DNA of 64,000 nucleotides from Cordilura impudica (lineage: Eukaryota; Arthropoda; Insecta; Diptera; Scathophagidae): positions 235,897,530 to 235,961,529 of the forward strand of contig OY821520.1 of the NCBI GenBank assembly GCA_963682025.1, given 5' to 3'. Position numbers and translations under genes: made by a program. Shown here one piece after another: positions 22,990-34,757 of the stretch. Position 1 is the first letter of the stretch. Each line of letters opens with the position of its first letter. Under the pieces are notes generated by a model, which saw only the letters and a list, made by a program, of their open reading frames with translations, had not been told where the DNA came from and did no database searches.

Positions 22990-24288
22990 TTTTTATCCAA
23001 TCAAACAATAAAGTTCAAAATAGTTAAATCGAGAACAGACTAACAATGCTTTTTTTGAAAATTTGTGCGTTACTTATAGTTTGTATATGGTATGGGATTG
23101 AATTCCAAAGACGGACAGCACTAATGAAGAACTGCCAGCTGGAAATTAAATAACAACGTTTGAGAGGTATAATTCTGTTTCCTCTATTAGAATTGGAAAA
23201 AGTTAAACGTTTGTATAGATGTTCCGGCTCCTCAGTGTAGATTACCTTATGTAAAAATATTAAAACTCTGGCTTTGAGTAATTCATCAAACTGAAAACCA
23301 TAGAGCTTAGCTGTTGTAATTGGTGAAATGGAATCATACCTTCTCTTGCCGTACACGTAACGTGTTATATTTTTAAATGCAGAGTTGAGTTTATCTCTGC
23401 TAGCAGGATCACATTCAGCAAACAATTCACATCCATACATCAGAATTGGCATTAAATAGGTTTTTGCAATAAGTGATCTAATATTGATGGGTGTGCAATG
23501 CTGCGTTGACCAAAGTGTTCTTAACATCGAAAAAGTTCTACCAACTGCATAGTCAATGTGATCGGACCATGTAAGAGTATTGTTGAAGAAGATTCCTAGA
23601 TTTTTTGCTAAATTTACAGTTTCTATCGTTCATTATTAAGATTTAGGTCAGGTATATAAACAGTTCTATTAAATCGTGTTTGAATAACAAGGCATTTAGA
23701 CTTCCTTGGATTTATGCTAAGTCCATTTGCTGTAGCCCAGGTATTAACCCTCTGAAGTTCCTTATTCAAAATTGTGATACATTGTTGAATCATAGAAACG
23801 TTACAGCTGATGTAAAGTTGTACATCGTCGGCGTACATTCTTACTTTACAATACTGAAGTTGGTTCAGAAGATCATTCGCATAAAGAGAAAACAGAAGAG
23901 GGCCTACAATTGATCCTTGCGGAACACCTCTTCTAACTGGCAGTAATTTAGATCGGGTTGATATACTTTGAACAAACTGATATCTATTATCAAGATAGGT
24001 CGATATTAAACGTGTGGCAGTAGTTGAGAAATTGAACATGTTTTTAAGCTTATAGCAAAAAATATTGTGATCAACAGTATCAAAAGCTTTCGAGTGATCT
24101 AACAGTATTAAAAAATTTGTCTTCCCAGCACCAATCTCTTTCCTTATATCCTCCGCTACATCTACCAAAGCAGTAATACAGTTATGTTTTCTTCGAAAAC
24201 CGGACTGACGATCTGTTAATAGATTGTATGTATTTAGATAAAGTGATATTTGTTCGTGAATGATTCTTTCAAAAGCTTTAGATAAAAA
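22990..24288 (-). pseudogene. 3' half of a split LINE: RT palm, thumb and C-terminus
   Basis: This is the downstream half of the LINE whose upstream half is at 35643-38740. It begins in mid-motif with FLSKAFERIIHEQISLYL and continues with DRQSGFRRKHNCITALVDV, LILLDHSKAFDTVDH, GVPQGSIVGPLLFSLY, VRMYADDVQLYIS (catalytic YADD) and NGLSINPRKSKCLVIQT. A frameshift near 23620 leads into the C-terminal ORF (23024-23527) with IAKTYLMPILMYGCELF and AVRLWNSIPYHIQTI. It resembles CR1/Jockey-group LINEs without RNase H. The 3' end near 22990 is approximate. Apart from the frameshift the domain is well preserved. Confidence 0.88.
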
Positions 24289-24655
24289 CAAGTAAGAGTG
24301 TTAAATTCGGCTATGCCGAATCTTTGATACCCTCCACCTGGGTTTTACGTTTACATTAATATCTGGACTTCTTGCACTATTTGTAACAAATGTATATAAA
24401 ATATTTGAATATGTAAACACTTTCATAAACCTATTACTGAATTATTACAACAAATGCTCTGAATTTTCAGCATTTTATAGAGGTGTCTACATATTTTAGG
24501 TCATAAATTGGCACAATGACTCCCGATTTATCCTATTTTAAATACTAACCTGTTCCAGATAATTACAAACAATATTAAGTTTAACCAGGTAAATGGTTTA
24601 TTTTGTAATTTTCTTTTTAATTTAAATTTTTTAATATAAAGGTGCATTTTATTTT
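24289..24655 (-). mobile_element. HINE-1 3' end segment, inverted copy of 30330-30693
   Basis: This segment carries the terminal hairpin TTCGGCTATGCCGAA and ACCCAGGTGGAGGG (in reverse). It matches 30330-30693 in opposite orientation over about 365 bases, down to AATAAAATGCACC. A 66-residue frame inside it appears in both copies because of the identity and is not taken as a gene. Confidence 0.85.
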
Positions 24656-25700
24656 TTACAATCCTTTTCAATTTTCCAGACCTATTAGTATAGGGCACAT
24701 TTGTGAGTCCGCATAGATCAACTTTCAACTCTTACTTCTTTTTATTATTGTATTAAATCTATTTTTGTGTCTTTAAATTAATTAAGATAATTAAGATGCA
24801 AATATTTAACAAACTGTTTTTTTTTTTAGTTAATATCTGAACATTTTACTGATACAAGGCAAAACTAAAACTGCCAAAAATTTCAGTCAAAACTATTTTG
24901 AATGTATTTGTTAAATATGGCATAATTTTTTTCAATTTTAAATTTTAAAGTCTTTTTAAGTCTGGTAATAACTCTATAATATGAAGGAAGTAAATATGTG
25001 GATTCTTTAATAACAATGACAAGTATAAAACACTTTTTAGTGCATAACATTAAAATATTATAAATTTGAACATAATTAATTTTAGAAACATAATTAATTT
25101 TAGAAAAATGTCCGATTCGTTTTTCGATGATGCTGAAAACACATCAAAGAAATACAGAACATAAAGATTTTGCTTCAGTTAGTTGAGAGACGAGAAGCTA
25201 ATGGATGGCTGGAGCAGGTCAAAGATGACGACTATAAATGCAAATGCAAGGCTTTTGAAAATATATTAAAATGCGATAAATCAGATCTAAGTATATATGC
25301 TTACAACCACTGTTATAAAAAATCTTTTAAAACCATAATTTGAAATTGTAAAGATGCTAAATTCCAAAAAAAGATGCTTAAACGTACTGGATGCTAAATT
25401 TTTTTTTCAAATTTCATTACCTTTATACTGAAAAATTATATACTTATTAATAAATTCTTTGGTTTTTAAATCGAAAAATTAATACAAAACATATGTTTCG
25501 ATTTATATTTTTTAAATTTTAATTAAAATTATTTTGGATTTCATCTGAAATTTTTATTAACATCAAATTGAGTTTATTTTAAATATTTTTAATTTTAGAG
25601 GGATTTTTTTTTATTTAAAATATAACAGAAATTACATTAATTTTAGAGGGATTTTTTTTTATTTAAAATATAACAGAAATTACATTATCAAAAGATACGA
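24656..25700. other. AT-rich spacer, nothing certain
   Basis: No supported gene. A duplicated segment of about 55 bases (AGAGGGATTTTTTTTTATTT and flanks) occurs at about 25598 and 25645. AAGATGCTAAATTCC at 25352 resembles the GATGCTAA motifs found at the other end of the hAT relic (26937-27067) and may be part of it. Confidence 0.4.
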
Positions 25701-27069
25701 TTATATTAGAATAATTGGTTTATGGAATCTAACATTTCTGTGATGTCTTCATCTTCAAGTTCTTCTTGGCTCTGATATTTTTCTGACGATCGACTCTTAT
25801 CAACGACATCGCTCGGTATATTGTAGGTGTAACAGCACCGATTTTTCAATTTCAATCCTTTTATACGTATTACAGAACATAACAACTCGGATTTTATTCT
25901 GTTCGAAGTTTGCTTTTCACTAAAGCCATTAAACTAAACAAACGTTCAACTTCGGCTTTTGAGAAAGACAAAACTAATATAGACAATACAAATATTGATA
26001 ACTCCTAAAATGGATTTTCGCCAATAGAATTTTTCAATCCATAAAGAGGTTGTATTCAGTGTTGTATCCCAGTTTTGTTCTGTGATATAACTCCATTGGA
26101 TTTGAATTTTTTCTGTTTCAGATGATATAAATTTAAACTCTTCTAATATATTGGTTATCTGTTCTTTTACCCGATTTAATGTGTTTTGTATTGAAAATTT
26201 TGCATTTTTTTAATACAATAATATTTTTTGGCAATCGACTTTCTAATTCATTAAAAACTGTTGTTGGTGTTTACATTCTTCTATTTCAAAATGTTTTGTT
26301 ATATTTGTTGAAAGAAACGAGCAGAGTGGTAAAGGTGCTATTACATGATGTGTTTTTTACACATGTACTGTCAAATTTTCCCACAACAAAAGTTGTACAC
26401 ATCGTGTGATACATATAAAACATTGTTTATGTACAATACATGAGAAAAGTCACATGTACATTTTTCAATTAGAACAGGTTCTATTTTTGCATGACAAACA
26501 AGTGAAAATACAACACTGCTTGTGGCGAAAGAAAAACAGAGTACATTTTAAAGATTAATATTGAAAGAAAAATAAATTGTTTAGTATTAATTAACAATTA
26601 AAAAATACATAACCTTTTTTTTAACAAAAATTTTTTGTAAATTCACAAATTAAATCAGCTGTTGTTTACATTTAGAGGTTATGTCATACGGAAATACATA
26701 CGCACGTGTGATAGCAAAAATTATGAATCGTATGTAAAAAGACAATTTTGACAGACATGAAGAATTTCATGTGGATAAAAAAAGTGACAGTACATATGTA
26801 AAAAACATTTCGTGTAATAGCACCTTAAAAGGAGTAGTACACAAAATTACTGTACTACAATTTGAGAAATAAAAACATATCAATACCATTAAAATTATAT
26901 ATTCAAAAATAATGAAAAAAAAAATATCAAAAAAAAGATGCTAAAAGCAACTTTTTATTAATAAAAGATTCTAAGTTAGCATCTAGCATCTTTTGATAAA
27001 TTTTGGATGCTAAACGACAAAAAAAAGTTGCTAAATCTAGCAACTAAAAAGCTAAAACGGCAACACTGA
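25701..27069 (-). pseudogene. hAT transposase C-terminal relic with terminal repeat
   Basis: On the minus strand the C-terminus reads SFSKAEVERLFSLMALVKSK and LRTE, then after a shift IKSELLCSVIRIKGLK, EELEDEDITEMLDSINQLF and a stop at about 25706. The A-E-V-E-R-x-F-S pattern is the hAT dimerisation domain. The right end (27052-27069) reads CAGTGTTGCCGTTTTAGC in reverse, a hAT-like terminal repeat. The upstream part is heavily decayed and interrupted by a MITE at 26333-26825. The opposite terminal repeat was not found. It differs from the hAT element at 14139-15896. Confidence 0.72.
26333..26825. mobile_element. 493-bp MITE with 41-bp inverted ends, TAA duplication
   Basis: It begins AGGTGCTATTACATGATGTG and ends with the reverse complement of AGGTGCTATTACACGAAATG. 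The ends match over 41 bases with about five mismatches. TAA flanks both sides (26330-26332 and 26826-26828). A three-base TWA duplication and AGG-type termini suggest a PIF/Harbinger-mobilised MITE. It lies inside the hAT relic, so it is younger than that element. A truncated relative is at 61607-61716. Confidence 0.85.
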
Positions 27070-27129
27070 AAACCAAGAACAAATATTCTGTTTGAGTTGT
27101 AACATCTCATTTGCAAGCCATTTTAATTA

Positions 27130-27629
27130 AGCTGCGTTCACACTTGTGTTTTGCTTGTGTTTTTCTTATTGTTTTAGCACGTGCAATTTGTACACATAGT
27201 GTGAACCCTTTCAAAAATTGTTTATGTACAACACATTTGGCAAGACATATGTAAATTTTTCAATTAGAGCAGGTTCTATTTTGGCATGACAACCATATGA
27301 AAATACAATACTGCTTGTGGCGAAAGAAAAACAGAGTAAATTATAAAGATAAATATTGAAAGAAAAATAAATTGTTTAATATTAATTAACAATTAAAAAA
27401 TGTATAAAATATATTACTTTATTTTTAACAATAACCTTTTGTAAATTCACAAATTAAATCAGCTGTTGTTTACATTTAGAGGTTATGTCATACGGAAATA
27501 CATATGTACGTTTGATCGCAAAAATGATGAATTGTATGTAAAACGCCAATTTTGACACACACGCCGAATTACGTATGGATCGTAAAACTGAATTTACATA
27601 TGGAAAATACACATAGTGTAAACACACCT
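27130..27629. mobile_element. 500-bp MITE, diverged sibling, TTA duplication
   Basis: It starts AGCTGCGTTCACACTTGTG and ends with the reverse complement of AGGTGTGTTTACACTATGTG. TTA flanks both ends (27127-27129 and 27630-27632). Internally it matches the MITE at 26333-26825, for example GTTCTATTTTGGCATGAC, CTTGTGGCGAAAGAAAAAC and GCTGTTGTTTACATTTAGAG. The ends have diverged more than the interior. It sits only 304 bases from its sibling in the same orientation. Confidence 0.82.
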
Positions 27630-27710
27630 TTAATTGTATAAATTTTAAATGCACATCTAACCATATCAAAAAGATGAATTATAGAGAATTGCAAAAATAT
27701 TTTTTTTATA

Positions 27711-28052
27711 ATAATATAATATAATATAATATAATATAATATAATATAATATAATATAATATAATATAATATAATATAATATAATATAATATAATATAAT
27801 ATAATATAATATAATATAATATAATATAATATAATATAATATAATATAATATAATATAATATAATATAATATAATATAATATAATATAATATAATATAAT
27901 ATAATATAATATAATATAATATAATATAATATAATATAATATAATATAATATAATATAATATAATATAATATAATATAATATAATATAATATAATATAAT
28001 ATAATATAATATAATATAATATAATATAATATAATAAAATATAATATAATAT
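27711..28052. repeat. (ATAAT)n microsatellite, about 68 units
   Basis: A nearly perfect pentanucleotide array of about 340 bases, with one visible interruption (ATAATAAAATATAAT near 28031-28045). The near perfection implies recent expansion. Assembly length may be unreliable here. Confidence 0.95.
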
Positions 28053-29025
28053 GTTTTTTATATTATTCTTATGTAATTCTCATGATATTTTTATCTTATT
28101 TTTTATATTTTTTTTCTTTGTTTTTATGTTATTTTTACATAATTGAAATTGAAAATGTACAAATAAATTTTAAAAAAAGTAGTGTAGGGAAAAAAGGGAA
28201 TTTTTTTCATAAGCGTAGAGATTTCTGAAAAAATCTCCTGGCATCACTAGTACCTATTAAAAAACAATGTAAAAATTCACAAGACAACGCGACGTAGACT
28301 TGCTTTGTTTAAAAGCTTCCATAAGACTGAATGAAATTGTTGCTTACTTTACTCTTTGGTGAGTATTTTCATTTTTGTTCGGCTGCATACATATAAGAAG
28401 CCAATTAGAGTTCGGTTTACTCGTGCTGCTATGCATATGTTTGTGTGTTAACAAAAATATACGATATCCCAGTCATCATTTCGAAGATTGTTTTAACTAA
28501 AATTACCTTACTGTGTCTTCTTCGAGCACTTTTGATGATTAAAAACTGATTAATCACATGTGCTATTAGAAAAAGACTAGAAAACGATTTTTGCTTTCTC
28601 TTAAAAAGTGATTTGTAGAAAAATTACATTAAATAAGACTCAAAAAATGAGTCGAAACTGATTAGAAAAGCGGATAAAAAGGACTCTCAAGAAGATTCGT
28701 GGGTAAGGTAATATTTAATCCCAACAAAAGAATATTTTGTGATCAGCAAAAGGGCGCATTTACGACTGTTTTAATAGCACATATGAGTTAAAAAGACTCC
28801 ACATGATCATTTATTGCATAAAATGCTTACTGGGATTTTATTCACTATCTGTAGAAACAGGTTTTTTTAAGTAAAATCAATCTGCACACAATTTCAATTC
28901 TATTTCGTTCACAATTATATGATCACTTTGTTTACTAGCTACCAGTAAAATAAGAAAATAGTATTATAATACAGCGTAATGATGAATTGTACTTCTCAAT
29001 TAGTTTATTTTTAATGTGCCATAAG
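28053..29025. other. Spacer, nothing recognised
   Basis: AT-rich DNA lies between the microsatellite and the 134-base tandem duplication. No gene or element end was identified. Confidence 0.4.
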
Positions 29026-29290
29026 AAGTTCGGTTTGTGCTAAGAAAAGCATGAATATATGTTTCCCACGGCGAAGCTCCATCATTGCACTATGATTGAG
29101 TTGAGCTCCGCGACTATTCATAATGTGAATAGCTCGTGTCAAAAATTTTTGGTAGTTGGGAATGGCGTTTGTGTTAAGAAAAGCATAAATGCATGTTTCC
29201 CAGGGCAAGGCTCGATCATTGCACATTGATTGAGCTGAGCTCCGCGGTTATTCTTAATGTGGATAACTGTTGAAACAAAATTTTGGGAAT
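29026..29290. repeat. Two-copy tandem repeat, period 134
   Basis: TAAGAAAAGCATGAATATATG at 29041 recurs as TAAGAAAAGCATAAATGCATG at 29175. Each is followed by GTTTCCCA, CATTGCAC, GATTGAG and GAGCTCCGCG in the same order. Copies differ at about 15 percent of positions. The short open frame spanning them is not convincing as a gene. Confidence 0.75.
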
Positions 29291-29499
29291 GGCGTTTGCC
29301 TCCGTCCCGACATTAAATAACAAATTTTCAAAATTTATTGTAATTAACATCTGACAAAAAATAGTATTTTTCTAAACACCAATTTTTTTACAGGGTAAAT
29401 AAATATTTTATGGTTTACCTACCTACTACTTTTGAATGCAAGTATGCAGGATTTATACATGTACTAAAAATACAACTCTTAAAACCATACTATTTTTTC

Positions 29500-30329
29500 A
29501 AATTTCAGAATTTTGTAAAAATAAAATACCGATTTATTTTAATGTGCGCTTATTATGGATATACATATACAGAATATATGAATATTATTTATAGTATTTT
29601 GATATTGGCAACAATAGTATGTATCAATTTGTAACATTTTGTGATGTTATAAAAATCGCAGAATATTGATATTGATTTTATATAGTTTCTTTTATTAATT
29701 AATTAACTTAAATATTACACCAAAAAATATTGATATTGATGAATTTTTATATTATTAACACAACGACCACAAAAACAACATGCACAGCTATGACAAAATA
29801 CAAAATTTAAGAAAACAATATAGGAAAACGTCATATTTTTTTTACCTTTTCAGTGATTTCTCGGCACCTATGAAACCTATTTTCATGATTTAAAAACAGG
29901 AACCTTCTCAAGATGTTAGTGAATCATTCTCACTAAAAACAAGCGCCCTATCTGCCCTATTGAGGGCGTTATCACAAGAACACATATTCAAATCATATTT
30001 TCTCATGACTTTTTAATTCTTCGCTCAATTCTCGGGACCAGATTAACCGATTTGGACGATTTTAAATAGCAAACTTCTCAGGATGTTAGTGAATCATTTT
30101 TTATACCAAGGAGCACCCTAGCTATCCGATTGAAGCCGTCATCGTGATTTCCACAGACGGACAGACGGACAGCCGGACAGACGGACAGACGGACATCGCT
30201 ATATAAACTTCGCTTGTTATAAGGATCACAAATATATATATTTTATGGGGTCCAGAATTTTTTTTCTAATTATTACAAACGGAATGACAAACTTATATAT
30301 ACCCTCTGCACACTGGAGTGGAGGGTATA
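29500..30329 (-). mobile_element. HINE-1 5' portion, minus orientation
   Basis: The 5' end is on the right: GGAGTGGAGGGTAT ends at about 30327-30329, preceded (in reverse) by TATATAAGTTTGTCATTC, a GGACCCCATAAAA core and a (GTCCGTCT)n tract at 30150-30195. The left limit is uncertain; similarity to 50510-51464 begins near TACCGATTTATT at 29530. It abuts 30330-30693, another HINE-1 piece in the opposite orientation. Confidence 0.75.
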
Positions 30330-30693
30330 ATAAAATGCACCTTTATATTAAAAAATTTAAATTAAAAAGAAAATTACAAAATAAACCATTTACCTGGTTA
30401 AACTTAATATTGTTTGTAATTATCTGGAACAGGTTAGTATTTAAAATAGGATAAATCGGGAGTCATTGTACCAATTTATGACCTAAAATATGTAGACACC
30501 TCTATAAAATGCTGAAAATTCAGAGCATTTGTTGTAATAATTCAGTAATAGGTTAATCAAAGTGTTTACATATTCAAATATTTTATATACATTTGTTACA
30601 AATAGTGCAAGAAGTCCAGATATTAATGTAAACGTAAAACCCAGGTGGAGGGTATCAAAGATTCGGCATAGCCGAATTTAACACTCTTACTTG
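30330..30693 (+). mobile_element. HINE-1 3' end, plus orientation
   Basis: It ends with ACCCAGGTGGAGGGTATC, the hairpin TTCGGCATAGCCGAA and CACTCTTACTTG. It is the inverted counterpart of 24289-24655. The next element (30694 onward) starts immediately after the terminal TTG, so the junction is exact. Confidence 0.85.
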
Positions 30694-31606
30694 TTCTTTA
30701 AATAAATTAATACATAAAAATTTGTTTTTTAAATTATTGGTGAACTTTTACTCCCTTTATTTACTGCCTTTATATTAACTGGTAGTGTCTACTTGTCGAC
30801 AAAATTTTGGATCGATTTTTAGCCCCTTTCCCGTGAGCCAATCGATCTGAAATTTTGCATGCAGGCTCGTGGCAATGACAGAAATGATCTAACAAATTTT
30901 TTTAGGCAGGCTTGTGGCAATAACAGAAATGATCTAACATATTTTTTTAGTGATGCCAAAACAATGGAAACTTTTAAATTTTTCTACCAGAGTTGATAAA
31001 AAAATGTACAAAGGGTTTGTTTTTGTTATATTATTACCATAACGACCACAAAAACAACAAGTCCAGCTATGAAAACAATGCAACATTTAGAATAACAACA
31101 AGAACAATATAGAAATATCATGTTTTTCATTTTTTGTTTACTTTTTCAGAGATTTCCCTGGACCTGTTCCACCGATTTTAATGATTTTTGAAGTAGAAAT
31201 CTTTGCATGAATTTGGTGAATCATTCTCACTAAAAATGATCACTGTAGCTGCACTATTGAGGGCGTGATCGTGACAAGAACAACATAGAAAATTATATTT
31301 TTTTTCAAGACTTTTTTAGTTCTTCATTCAAATCTCGGGCCCTAATCGACCGATTTGGACGATTTTAAATGGCAAACTTCTCAGGATGTTAGTGAATCAT
31401 TTTTATGTCAACGAGTACCCTAGCTGCCGGATTGATGCCGTCATCGTGATTTCCACAGACGGACAGACGGACATCGCTATATCAACTCCGGTTGTTATAA
31501 GGATCACAAATATATAAATTTTATGGGGTCCAAAATTTTTTTTCTAATTATTACAAACGGAATGACAAACTTATATATACCCTCTGCACACTGGAGTGGA
31601 GGGTAT
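30694..31606 (-). mobile_element. HINE-1 copy, minus orientation
   Basis: It runs from TCTTTAAATAAATTAATAC on the left to GGAGTGGAGGGTAT on the right. It includes GTCGACAAAATTTTGGATCG, CAATCGATCTGAAATTTTGC, GGACAGACGGACATCGC and the TATAAGGATCAC core. An internal duplication of about 60 bases containing GGCAATGACAGAAATGATC lies at 30864-30945. The same left boundary is seen at 34758 and about 50685, so it is probably a defined end of this subfamily. It lacks the terminal hairpin of other HINE-1 copies. Confidence 0.8.
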
Positions 31607-31660
31607 AACAACTCTACAACAGCAACAATGACAGTCATATGTTTTTCAAATAGGTCATTC

Positions 31661-32443
31661 CCCAGTATGCATTGAAATATTATTTCTCCAATGTTGGAGA
31701 AAAGTTAAGTTCTTAAATTGATGTCAAATGTAATTCTCAACTTGGGTTGAACAATTTTTCTCCTTGTTTGCTTTCAACTTGACATCAAGTTGAGACTTAA
31801 CATTTTTTCCAATCTTTTAGAGACATTTTTACTCTCAATTGGATATCCAACACTTTTCTCCACTTGAGACCAAACATTTTTTCAACTTGAATACGATTTG
31901 TGTTAAGTCTGAGATATTATTTAAATATGTCATAAATAATAAATTAAATTAAAAAATGCCAAAAAAGTACAAATAAATCATTGATATATTTTTAATTATT
32001 TCTGCTTTTTGTCGAACTTTTCAAAAAATGTACAACTAATTAATTCATTTATTTTTAATTCTAGATTTTAAAAAATGTACATAATATGTACATTTAATGT
32101 TAAATATGTACATAGTAATGTTAAATATATAATGAAATTAAATTGAAACATTAAAAAAAGTACATTGTTTTCATTTCTAAAATTAGTATAATATTTTTTA
32201 ATATGGCAATTCCGTACCTTCCATTTAATACCGATTGGATATATTTCTTTGCTATCAAGTTGAGAATCACAAATTTCTCAATTTGATAACTATGGAAATC
32301 GCCATATAAAAAATGTGCCTTTTAAGTTGAGAAGACTATATTCGAACTATTGAGGCCATTTGAGAATTAACGTTGGAGATTTGAGAAATGTATTTGATCT
32401 CAAATGCACCTCAAGTTGATAGCAAACAAAAATGTTTATTGGG
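31661..32443. mobile_element. Possible MITE built of TCAACTTGA-like motifs
   Basis: The left end CCCAGTATGCATTGA and the reversed right end CCCAATAAACATTTT are imperfect inverted repeats. TTCTCCAATGTTGGAGAAAAG lies near the left end and CAACGTTGGAGATTTG near the right. Motifs such as CTCAACTTG and CAAGTTGAGA recur in both directions. No open frame is seen. The family is unknown to me and the boundaries are approximate. Confidence 0.45.
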
Positions 32444-32710
32444 ACATTTATTGTAGGGTCGTTTGCACACACACAAAAAATAGAAAATAAATTGTCAATA
32501 AGCAAAGCAAGTGGCTTCGAAATTCGATGATGCCAGTTAATCATTTTTTGTTCACGCGGAATTTATAATTGGAGGAATTTTTTTCTCGAGAAATGTATTT
32601 TCCGTGAGAAAGAAATTCCTTGAGAATATTCATAATTGGGATGAATAACTTTTAATTGGAACTTTTCAGTCAGAATAAATCATAATTCTAGTTAGATATT
32701 GGTTAATATT

Positions 32711-33265
32711 TAATTACAAAAAATATTGCGGTGGCATCTACGCAATTATTGAGGCAGTCACGGAAAAATTAAATGCAAGTCTGTTTTTTTTAATATAACA
32801 AAAATGGATTTTCCCTTTAACAAAATATGGCAGAATTCTTTATAAATGAAATGCAAAATGGAAAATCAATTTTGTGCCAATTCTTAACAAAATTAATAAA
32901 ATATATATATGTATTATTATATTTATTAATATTTGTAATTTTATTTGACACAATTTCACACACAGTTTTACAGATCAACTGTTTTAATTAGAAAAAATAT
33001 TGTGGTGGCATCTACGCAATTATTGAAGCAGTCACGGAAAAATTAAATGCAAGTCTGTTTTTTTTTAATATAACAAAAATGGATTTTCCCTTTAACAAAA
33101 TATGGCAGAATTCTTTATAAATGAAATGCAAAATGGAAAATAAATTTTGTGCTAATTCTTAACAAAATTAATAAAATATATATATATATGTATTACTATA
33201 TTTATTAATATTTGTAATTTTATTTGACACAATTTCACACAGTTTTACAGATCAACTGTTTTCAA
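32711..33265. repeat. Two-copy tandem duplication, period about 274
   Basis: GTGGCATCTACGCAATTATT at 32731 recurs at 33005, with GCAGTCACGGAAAAATTAAA, ATGGATTTTCCCTTTAACA and CAGTTTTACAGATCAACTG at the same spacing. The copies differ at only a few sites, so the duplication is fairly recent. No coding potential is seen. Confidence 0.85.
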
Positions 33266-34757
33266 CTGATTTAGAAGTTTTCTGTTTTTGAAACAGTAGT
33301 GCCAATTTGTAACATTTTGTGATGTAATGAAAATCGCAGAATAATAAGTTAATACACAATAAAAAATATTAAATTTTTAAGTTTTATATACATATTGCAA
33401 TAAAAAAAACTTTGGTAAATTTATATTGAAGATGGTCAGAAATGAATGAGAAAAAATATATAGACATTTTAGAAAAGCACATTTAATGTTAAACTTTATG
33501 CACAAAATATATGGGTTTTTGTTGTTTCGAATTTAACTGTGGCTCTAAGTGAAAAGGTTTTAGACCGACCGTATATTACATCTTGAGGATCCTCACCTAA
33601 TATTTTCAAAAATTTTAAATTCTTTTTAACTCATTTAACTTCATTACGAAAATAGTAAAACCGTAAATATGGAAAATCCACGCACCTCAAAAAATTTTTT
33701 TCTATGAAATAAATTAAAGACATTTCATATTATACAATTTTCTTTCAAAAATGTATCAATTATTGCAAATTTGAAATTTGACATATGGTATTTGTACATA
33801 TATTTGTATAGATTTCGCAGTATGAAAAGAACTATTATTTCTTTATTTAGAATATATGTAAGTATTGCTCGCAAAAAAATGCAACATCATGAATGAAACA
33901 CATAGACGACTGCTGGCAGCAGCATTTGTAGTCGTATAGTCAGCTACTTGATTTTTCTGAATACGACAGCAACATATAATACAAATGCATTTTTATTTAA
34001 ATATACAATTACTTTTACTTATTTAAAATGCATTAGTACAACGTAAAAATAAATAAATTAGTTTAACGCCTTTTGATTATTAATGGAATTATAGCCTTTC
34101 ATTTTGCGATTTTTTTTTTTAACAAAATAAAATATTTCATAGCACTAACTTCTTTTACATATTTTGTTATATTGTCAACACTATTTTTGTTTAGTAGCCA
34201 ACAAAACACACTTGCAGTTTTTTTTTCTATTTGAAGAACATATGACTGCCATTGTTGATGTTGTAGAGTTGTTTTTTTTTTTTTTTATTTTGTTTCGTTA
34301 ACTCTTTTGTATTAAAGCACCTCCAATATATGTATCCATTTTAGTTTGCAAATTCAGTATATTTATAATTTATTACTTACAGCAAAAAATAATAGAAACA
34401 ATTTTATCAGTTATGCTTACCAAACTATATAAATAGACTTGAAGTTGGCTGTAAAAGCAGTAGCCTGTGTAAAGAACAAGTTAGCGACATGTAACTGTTA
34501 CGTAACGTGTCAGCCTTTTTTTCACATGAAAAGTATTGGGACGTTCCGGTTACGTTCGGTAACTGTTTTAAATTATTTTCATGTAAAAAAAAACAACTGA
34601 CTCGTTACGGTTACGGTTAGAAAACATTGACCTTTTATATGTATTATAATGCTATGAATGCATTTATCTTTATTTTATTTTATTTATATATTCTTTTTTT
34701 TTTGTATTGTATATTATTTTTTTTTATTATTATTACTATTTCATTTAATTATTTTTT
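33266..34757. other. Spacer with a small inverted repeat
   Basis: No gene is recognised. A segment with GTAACATTTTGTGATGT and AAAATCGCAGAAT (33307-33350) also occurs at 29630-29665, so some of this is dispersed repeat. Near 34496-34615, GTAACGTGTCAGCCTTTTTTT is mirrored by AAAAAAAACAACTGACTCGTTAC, a hairpin of about 30-base arms. Confidence 0.45.

Noticed and set aside
24528..30454. A 66-69 residue frame present twice, at 24528-24728 and 30245-30454
   Set aside because: The identity follows from the inverted HINE-1 segment. There is no start context or domain, and HINE elements are non-coding.
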